Shown: positions 15,558 to 21,240 of the stretch, one piece after another | How positions within the stretch are numbered: the stretch's first letter is position 1 | Layout of the letters: the number at the start of each line of letters is the position of its first letter | NCBI GenBank assembly: GCA_001247695.2 | Contig: LGRX02025820.1 | Coordinates: 1-21,240, forward strand | Direction: 5' to 3' | Length of the DNA stretch: 21,240 nt | DNA from: Cymbomonas tetramitiformis | Taxonomy: Eukaryota; Chlorophyta; Pyramimonadophyceae; Pyramimonadales; Pyramimonadaceae | Position numbers and translations under genes: made by a program | The notes under the pieces: model-generated | Seen by the model: only the letters and a program-made list of their open reading frames with translations | Told to the model about the DNA's origin: nothing | Databases searched by the model: none

Positions 15558-17086
15558 GTGCTAACTGGGCAGCAATCAAGAAAGTTTGGCCAGACCAAGA
15601 TGACCGTAACAATCTGGAGTGCACGTTCCATTGGGGGCAGAACTTACATAAGATCGAATCTCTAATTCCATCAGATCTCCATGCCGAGCACAAAGACCTC
15701 TTACGGCGATGGATTCACTCTACTCCCGAGACCAAGGTGTCCTGTGAAACTGCCATCTTCGCTTGGTATGCTGAGAAGTGCGACAGGTCGAATCAGCCAA
15801 AATTGAATGCGTACTTCGTTTTCCAAATACGGCACGCGCAGCACATTCTGACGCAATTCAAGGATCAAAGCGAAGACATGACCGCCGAAATCCAACGACC
15901 GCTTGTATGCCTTGCGGAAAGCATGCACGCGAAGTGGAGATCGTGGGGGGCATACTACTCCACCTTGTTGGAGTCCGTGGAATTCGATAGCCTTATGCAG
16001 ATTCGACAAATTTGCCTGGCGATGAACCGGCAGAACTCAACAAAGCACTTGTTGTGCGTGCAAGGTCGTATTCGTTCATTGGAGGATAAGTGGGTTAAAG
16101 GCGTCCTTACTCAGGCAGAGTTTGCAGATGGTCGCGAATTAATGCAAACAGTTCGTGCTGGCGCGACGGGATGGCTTCCACAGAGGGGCATCCCTGCAAC
16201 GGATACCCACCGTCCAGATAAGGTAAACCATGGGGGGGTTTCGCGCAAACGCCCTGCGGAACTTCCCTCGGAAGGCGTCGCCTCCAAGAAGACGCGCACT
16301 GCCTCGGCGGTGCCACCTGCCTCTGCGGCAAGACCTACCTCGGCGGCAAGACCTACCTCGGCGGCACCACCTACCTCGGCGGCAAGACCTACCTCTGGGG
16401 CAAGACCTACCTCGGCGGCACCACCTACCTCGGCGGCAAGACCTACCTCGGCGGCACGTCCGGAGCGTGCTTTAGTTCGCGTTTACCCGGAAGCTGGTGG
16501 GGACTTCCAACCTTCCCTGCTTCACGTCATGCGGGCAGGCACTAACGGTAAATGCTATGGACGGAAGTCTAATGGTTCTCGTCACGACATCCCAATCGCG
16601 AAAGGGCAGCTGACTATTGGGTACACCGGAAGCTTGACCTATTATTTTCCAGGAAAAAACTTAACTCTTCAAAAGGGTCAAGTTCGCGAAGTGAGGACCA
16701 CTCCCCCGATCCGGATGATTATATTCTGCTCGTGGAAATGTGTTCAAAACCCATGGTATTGTTGTCACGTTTCGATGCCTGGACTGCCCGAGGGGGGGGC
16801 GAACCGTGTACCCAAACTTCTTGTTGCACCAGACACAAAGATCCTGGAAAGTGAGGAGACTCGTCTCTGTTCACTTGGTGTTTGCGTTGCCCATGAGGAT
16901 GTGACCCCAGAAGAGGCTCGAGGACATCTGGTGAGATCGGAGAATTCGGAGATGGACGTGGAGGAGAGACTTCGCAACGGTGCTAAGGTGAAAGCGAGTG
17001 GCAAGGGGTTCCTGACGAAGAAGATAGCGAATTTCTATACCGCGCTCCACAGCATGGTTAAGACCGATAACCTTGCACTGACTTAA
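15558..17086 (+). CDS. Transposase second exon: DDE C-terminal half and Pro/Ala linker
   Basis: The exon continues in frame from the intron. It opens ANWAAIKKVWP, passes the C-x-x-H-W box (CTFHWGQNL), and continues with a helical region rich in Trp (MHAKWRSWGAYYSTL), as expected for the segment leading to the last catalytic Glu, which I cannot place with certainty. NLS-like KRPAELPSEGVASKKTR (about 16249-16299) precedes the repeated linker. After the linker comes a Cys/His-containing segment (GTNGKCYGRKSNGSRHD; CSWKCVQNPWYCCH) of unknown role. The TAA at 17084 interrupts the frame 33 codons before the first SWIM cysteine. Confidence 0.75.
16313..16456 (+). repeat. 18-bp coding minisatellite (eight copies) in the transposase
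   Basis: Eight exact-length units of 18 bp encode the hexapeptide [R/P]P[T/A]S[A/G]A, with core DNA AGACCTACCTCGGCGGCA. The unit is a multiple of three, so copy-number change keeps the frame. It makes a flexible Pro/Ala linker between the catalytic part and the C-terminal domains. Confidence 0.95.
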
Positions 17087-17389
17087 ATCCGGAAATGTGT
17101 TCCTGGTGGTGCAACCGTGTATAACTTCCGAGTTTGTCACCCTGATTCCGATGGCCGTGAATACCTCTTGGAGTTTGGACGAGAATACCGTTGTTCGTGT
17201 CCGTGTTTTCGAGAAATGGCGAGGACCCGACCTGCTCCCTGCAAGCATTTCCTTTGGCTGTACTCCGAGATATTCCAAATTCCGATCATTACGAGTGTGG
17301 GATACCTTCACGAGCCATCTCTACTATCCTCAGAAGTTCGCAAAATACTGTCTTATTATCCTGGAATTCCGGACAACTTCGATCTCTAG
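17087..17389 (+). CDS. SWIM zinc-finger C-terminus of the transposase, beyond an in-frame stop
   Basis: The frame is the same as the second exon, separated only by TAA at 17084-17086. It reads YNFRVCHPDSDGREY, then EYRCSCPCFREMARTRPAPC, then KHFLWLYSE: the C-x-C-x(n)-C-x-H signature of SWIM domains, which in MULE and FAR1 proteins follow the DDE core. It ends TAG at 17387-17389. Because the reading frame and domain order are preserved, the stop is most likely a nonsense change in this copy. Confidence 0.8.
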   Translation: MRKCVPGGATVYNFRVCHPDSDGREYLLEFGREYRCSCPCFREMARTRPAPCKHFLWLYSEIFQIPIITSVGYLHEPSLLSSEVRKILSYYPGIPDNFDL

Positions 17390-18618
17390 TTGCTTAGCTA
17401 GAATACAAACGTAAACCTGTGTGGAGTTGACGGCTGAGCTACTGCGGAAGTCTGGCGCGTTAACGTTCCGTGAATGAGTAACGTGGAATGATGCCAAGTG
17501 TAAGCGGGAAGGTCCCTAAGGATGGAGAACTGTAGGACACAGTTTTTGCCGCAGCACAAGAATGGTTCTCAGAGGTAATTACTCATAGCAGCTTGTAGTG
17601 ATCGAGAACACCGATGGGAAAGTCTTACGCGAGTCGAGAAGGTGCAGTTACACTGCGTTAGTATTGAGGTGTAAGAATCGCCTAAGGAATGTTTTGCATG
17701 AGTCGAGAAGAGACAGCTACACTGCCTTAGTATTGAGGTGCAAAAATTGTCAAACTGAGTGATCGAACGGTAACTATGTTATTAGAAATTTGCTCTGAAA
17801 GGTTTCACGTGTACTTTTGGCTATTACCTCATCTATATTCGAGTAATGCTTAATGCATACTACATAATGCATTACGCATTACGTGTAAATCTCAAAACCC
17901 TGGAAACACGTGTTTATGCGTAAACGTACGTCGGGGGAGGTCACGTTTATCCGAACATAGGTCCGAACCAGTTTTGAAATCTAACGTAGAGCAAAATAAC
18001 AGATGTAAAAAATCTGAAATCAAGCATTCCAAAAACTGATATCTGAAATCTAACGTAGAGCAAAATTAGCAAAAAAAAAATCTAGAAAATTAGCAAAATT
18101 TTGAAAATGGAATCCCCCTCCCCACTCTAAGCGGAAACTCGGAATCCCAAGTCGGTATCCCCCTCCCCACTTACCCACTTTTTCGGGACCAGGAGTGAGG
18201 GCAAGATTTTTTTTAAAAAAACCCTCTATTATAATACAAGCTGCAGATACAAGCTGGTAGTCCTCCCCCCGGCCCCCGACTTCATTTCCAAACTCGAGTC
18301 CAAGTCGGTAGGGGGGAGGGGGGGCTCGTAGTGGAAGTGGGCGAGATTTTTTTTAAAAAAGCTCGTCTTATTGTTATAAGTAAAATAAAAATTATAATCC
18401 GTCACAATAGTCTGCTTCGTACTTGCTAGCTATTCTATTGCAAGGAAACTCCACGACAACTGCATCAATCGAATGTCGGAGTGAATGCGCATCAAAGCCG
18501 GGTAGAGGCTATAAATTGACTTCTGAACTGGTCTGACAAGTTTTGGCGTAACATCGATTTTCCTGCGAATCCTGCGATATCTCGTGCGAATAAACACTGA
18601 GGCAGCGACTACGCCAGG
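17390..18618. repeat. Noncoding internal region of the transposon with diverged repeats
   Basis: There is no gene here. A direct repeat of about 52 bp (sharing GAGTCGAGAAG and TTAGTATTGAGGTG) occurs at 17629 and 17697. A stretch of TAATGCAT/ATGCATTA sequence at 17846-17886 is near-palindromic. Polypyrimidine and polypurine blocks (CCCCCTCCCCAC near 18115 and 18163; GTAGGGGGGAGGGGGGG near 18310) with two copies of GAGATTTTTTTTAAAAAA-like sequence (near 18205 and 18343) form imperfect inverted and direct repeats. 17975-18110 is the inverted partner of the 110-bp repeats at 20187-20446. Confidence 0.7.
17975..18110 (-). repeat. Inverted copy of the 110-bp TTTGCTCTACGTTAGATTTC repeat
   Basis: The sequence GAAATCTAACGTAGAGCAAA occurs at 17976 and again at about 18045, with AAATCAAGCATTCCAAAAA between. 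This is the reverse complement of the 110-bp repeats at 20187-20446. The two blocks face each other across the palindrome array and the 65-bp array. Confidence 0.85.
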
Positions 18619-19525
18619 CGTGCACGATTGTCAAAACTGACCACGACGTCAGGCTCGGACTAGTTTTTGACAATCGTATACGATTGTCAAAGCTTGCGAC
18701 TACGAAAGGGGGCCGGACCTAGCGCCCAAGCTTCACAATCGTATACGATTGTCACGCGTGAGTCAGGGGGCCGGACCTAGTAGCGCCCAAGCTTCACAAT
18801 CGTATACGATTGTCACGCGTGAGTCAGGGGACCGGTCAAAGCTTGCGACTACGGCAGGCTCGGACTCAGCTTTGACAATCGTATACGATTGTCAAAGCTT
18901 GCGACTACGGCAGGCTCGGACTCAGCTTTAACAATCGTATACGATTGTCAAAGCTTGCGACTACGACGGCAGGCTCGGACTCAGCTGTGACAATCGTATA
19001 CGATTGTCAAAGCTTGCGACTACGGCAGGCTCGGACTCGGCTTTGACAATCGTATACGATTGTCAAAGCTTGCGACTACGGCAGGCTCGGACTCGGCTTT
19101 GACAATCGTATGCGATTGTCAAAGCTTGCGACTACGGCAGGCTCGGACTCAGCTTTGACAATCGTATACGATTGTCAAAGCTTGCGACTACGGCAGGCTC
19201 GGACTCAGCTTTGACAATCGTATACGATTGTCAAAGCTTGCGACTACGGCAGGCTCGGACTCCGAAGCTTTGACAATCGTATACGATTGTCAAAGCCGGC
19301 GACGTTTTAAGTCTAATTCTTGAGTCTGTAGAAAAGCTGGGTTTGACAATCGTATACGATTGTCAAAGCTGGCGACGTTTTTTTAAGTCTTAGAATTCTT
19401 GAGTCTGTATAGAAAAGCTCCAGGGGTTTGACAATCGTATACGATTGTCCAAGCTGGCGACGTTTTTTTTATTTTTAATTCTTGTCTGTATAAAAGCTGG
19501 GTTTGACAATCGTACACGATTGTCA
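18619..19525. repeat. Array of 22-bp palindromes, 56-bp period in the central part
   Basis: Palindromes with core GACAATCGTATACGATTGTC (allowing one or two changes) start at 18668, 18733, 18794, 18873, 18929, 18988, 19044, 19100, 19156, 19212, 19271, 19344, 19429 and 19504, with a half-site at 18619. From 18873 to 19271 the spacing is 56 or 59 bp, and the spacer is constant: GCTTGCGACTACGGCAGGCT then CGGACTC. In most of these units AGCTT or AGCTTT flanks both sides, extending the symmetry to about 32 bp. After 19271 the spacing grows to 73-85 bp with a different spacer (GCGACGTTTT...GAGTCTGTAGAAAAGCTGG). This is not a CRISPR array: the spacers are identical and the context is a eukaryotic transposon. 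Confidence 0.95.
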
Positions 19526-19650
19526 AAGCTGGCGACGTTTTTTTTTTGTGTCTAATTCTTTCAGAGTCTGTAGAATTAAGCTGGTTTTGGCAATTGGTTG
19601 CGAATTTCAAAGTTGACTAAACTTCACTATATTATGTGCGGAATGCAATC

Positions 19651-20082
19651 TTCATGCATACATCCTTCGAAAAATTTAGCACGGTTTTGCCCCATTCTTT
19701 TTATTTTTTAGGTTATTCATGCATACATTCTTCGAAAAATTTAGCACCGGTTTGCCCCATTCATTTTTATTGTTTAGGTTATTCATGCATACATTCTTCG
19801 AAAGATTTAGCATTGGTTTTCCCCATTTTTTTTATTTTTTAGGGTATTCATGCATACATTTTCCGAAAAATTTAGCACCGGTTTTTGCCCCATTCTTTTT
19901 TTTTTTTAGGTTATTCATGCATACATTCTTCGAAAAATATAGCACCGGTTTGCCCAGCATTCATTTTGTTTTTTGGGTTATTGCTGCAAACATTCTTCGA
20001 AAAATTTAGCACCGGTTTGCCCCATTCATTTTGTTTTTTGAGTTATTCATGCATACATTCCTCGAAAACTTTAGCACCGTTT
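19651..20082. repeat. 65-67-bp tandem array, seven copies
   Basis: Seven copies start at 19651, 19716, 19782, 19847, 19914, 19981 and 20046. The unit begins TTCATGCATACATTCTTCGA, continues AAAATTTAGCACCGGTTTGC, then CCCATTC, and ends in a T-rich stretch with TTTAGGTTA. ATGCAT and TTCGAA, both short palindromes, occur in most units. Predicted ORFs through the array follow from the repeat and are not genes. A run of 14 G (20083-20096) ends the array. Confidence 0.95.
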
Positions 20083-20186
20083 GGGGGGGGGGGGGGTATT
20101 CATGGTTGCCGGGCTTTTTGAAGGGTCTAACGTCTAAGTCCTTTAGAGTCTGCGGAAAAGCTGGTTTTGACAATCAGATTGATATT

Positions 20187-20446
20187 CAGATTTTTTACAT
20201 CTGTCATTTTGCTCTACGTTAGATTTCCATTTTCCAAATTTTGCTAGTTTTGCTCTACGCTAGATTTCAGATTTCCTTTTTTGGAATGCTTGATTTCAGA
20301 GTTTTTACATCTGTCATTTTGCTCTACGTTAGATTTCCATTTTTCAAATTTTGCTAGTTTTGCTCTACGCTAGATTTCAGATTTCCTTTTTTGGAATGCT
20401 TGATTTCAGAATTTTTACATCTGTCATTTTGCTCTACGTTAGTTTT
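20187..20446 (+). repeat. 110-bp tandem repeat, about 2.4 copies
   Basis: CATCTGTCATTTTGCTCTAC recurs at 20198, 20308 and 20418, a period of 110 bp. Each unit also contains a second, slightly altered TTTTGCTCTACGCTAGATTT, so the unit is an internal duplication. The inverted partner lies at 17975-18110. Confidence 0.93.
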
Positions 20447-20949
20447 CAATAAGGGGCGTAACTAGTTGGGCCCGTTAACTAGTTAGACCCAGTTACAACC
20501 AGTTATTGTTACTAGCTAGTTAATCAATTTCATTTTATTAACTAACTGACCCTAGCTAGTTAATCAATTCGCACTAACCGTTTGTAGCTAGTTAATCAAT
20601 TCTATTAATCGAATCAACTACTTAGTGGTAGTGACGAGCTGACCCCCCCCCGCACAATTTATTAATTACCAGTTAATCACCCATGTTAATCACTCATGTT
20701 GTCGGTGTAAGTTTTTTACTAACAACAAAACAATTACAAATAAATTCGTTTGGGAAACAGTTTTGACAATCGTACACGATTGTCAGACCTGTGTATCGCG
20801 TGTTCATTAATAATTTCTATATAGCCCGTATAGACCGGACTAGGAAAGAATGGGAAATGATCCTCCTAAAGGCCTCAAGCGATTTAAATATTGCCCAGGA
20901 GGGCATGGGCGGATGCAAAAAATCACAGGGCTACTGCCTGACCCACGTT
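20447..20949. repeat. AT-rich subterminal region with TAGCTAGTTAATCAATT repeats
   Basis: No gene is seen. TAGCTAGTTAATCAATT occurs three times (about 20513, 20553, 20585), with several extra ACTAGTT and GTTAATCA fragments between 20460 and 20700. A C-run lies at 20643-20650. One palindrome copy with an asymmetric centre (CGTACACG) is at 20764-20785. Confidence 0.85.
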
Positions 20950-21240
20950 TGACAATCGTATACGATTGTCAAGCTCTGCCGTTGGGTTCGTCTCTCTGAC
21001 GCACGTTTGACACTCGCATACGATTGGGTTATACCCCCTGAGTCCCTGGTTAGGGGGGGAGGGGGGAGTCAGTGTATTTTCCTTAAGTATGAAGAAAAAA
21101 TTTAAATTTTCTTAAGTATGTGAAAACGCAGGCGTCGACGCGGGCCGACGCGTTACCCTCCTTAAGTATGGGCTTAAGTATGGGAGCCTATTTTGCGAAA
21201 TCTTAGAATGTTAAGAATGTTTGGTCCGGTCCGTCCAGTC
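20950..21240 (-). repeat. Right terminal inverted repeat, outer end beyond the window
   Basis: This is the inverted partner of 13214-13504. Its inner edge carries the palindrome (core 20951-20970), followed outward by a degenerate copy (near 21008), the GGTTATACCCCCTGAGTCCC block, the CTTAAGTATG repeats (inverse of CATACTTAAG) and GGTCCGGTCCGTCCAGTC at the window end. The outer GTCC-rich part seen at the left end must continue past 21240. Confidence 0.95.

Larger units (their letters stand above)
13688..17389 (+). pseudogene. MULE-like transposase with zinc finger and SWIM domain, broken copy
   Basis: The gene reads as an N-terminal part (13688 to about 15080), a frameshift, a DDE part up to 15259, an intron (15260-15557), and a second exon to 17389 with an in-frame TAA at 17084-17086. 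The zinc-binding domain near 14460-14600 has C-A-H-C, CPFKV, a Trp and a terminal G-H-N-H, like GCM1/WRKY/FAR1-type fingers. The core shows an AYVHLDFVHRKV strand (possible first Asp), FYGFMGDAAG (possible second Asp, 15232-15260) and CTFHWGQNLHKIE (15629-15667), the C-x-x-H box of MULE transposases. A Pro/Ala-rich 18-bp repeat (16313-16456) forms a linker. C-terminal CSCPCF...PCKHFLWL (17196-17265) is a SWIM finger. About 1100 residues if intact. An acidic SUMO-interaction-like ILVCDLTE lies near 14006. The start is the first ATG after the TATA-like box that leads into the long frame. Confidence 0.8.
13149..21240 (+). mobile_element. MULE-like DNA transposon with long terminal inverted repeats, right end cut by the window
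   Basis: The last 291 bases of the window are the reverse complement of 13214-13504 at high identity, so a large inverted-repeat element spans this region. It encodes one transposase-like gene with a GCM1/WRKY-type zinc finger, a DDE-like core containing a C-x-x-H-W box, and a SWIM finger, the architecture of Mutator-like transposases. The remaining 3.5 kb after the gene is repeat DNA: a palindrome array, a 65-bp array and inverted 110-bp repeats. The left end is set at TTGGTCC (13149) because this pairs with GGACCAA at 13228, but the exact terminus and target-site duplication cannot be seen since the right terminus lies beyond 21240. Confidence 0.85.

Noticed and set aside
18749..18931. Open frames containing TIVYDCQ in the palindrome array
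   Set aside because: TIVYDCQ is only the translation of the palindrome, and it appears in several frames and on both strands.
18668..19525. CRISPR-like look of the palindromic repeat array
   Set aside because: The spacers between palindromes are the same sequence over and over, the repeat is fully symmetric, and the array sits inside a eukaryotic DNA transposon with no cas genes.

Overview
The window is nuclear DNA of a eukaryote. It has GT-AG introns, a Ty3/gypsy polyprotein, a non-LTR (LINE-like) remnant with a poly(A) tail, and a Mutator-like DNA transposon with a zinc-finger/SWIM transposase. GC-rich host-like exons and a gypsy pol carrying a phage-type Dam domain would fit a green alga or another protist. 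This is only an inference, because no rRNA or well-known host gene is present to fix the lineage. Almost all of the sequence is mobile-element or repeat DNA.

Layout: (1) 1-3707 is the 3' part of a Ty3/gypsy pol gene (RT, RNase H, a Dam-like methyltransferase domain, integrase). It is frameshifted just before the RT catalytic box and cut off after the integrase core. (2) 3708-5437, on the minus strand, holds an A-rich coding segment with a Ulp1/C48-like cysteine protease that is cut exactly where its catalytic Cys should be, preceded by an unrecognised basic ORF. (3) 5486-10463, on the plus strand, is a LINE-like remnant. One uninterrupted 1479-codon ORF joins an ORF1-like region (coiled coil, SUMO-interaction-like motif) to an RNase HI domain and a Q/E-rich tail. 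No reverse transcriptase is visible, and a 3' UTR with a poly(A) run follows. (4) 10476-12121 is a probable small host gene of ten phase-compatible exons. A 328-bp genomic unit containing a two-exon pair has been tandemly copied, and each copy adds exactly 75 coding bases. (5) 12248-13131 is noncoding minisatellite DNA. (6) About 13149 to beyond 21240 is an 8-kb DNA transposon with terminal inverted repeats of at least 291 bp. Its MULE-like transposase has a GCM1/WRKY-type zinc finger, DDE-type core and SWIM finger, but in this copy it is broken by a frameshift and an in-frame stop.

The most unusual signal is a perfect palindrome, core GACAATCGTATACGATTGTC, with about 25 exact or degenerate copies, all inside the transposon. 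Copies sit in both terminal repeats, in a pair just upstream of the transposase TATA-like box, four in the transposase intron, and in a 56-bp-period array at 18668-19525. This distribution suggests a binding site for the element's own transposase, or for a regulator, that links the ends, promoter and intron. The array lies between inverted copies of a second repeat family (17975-18110 and 20187-20446).
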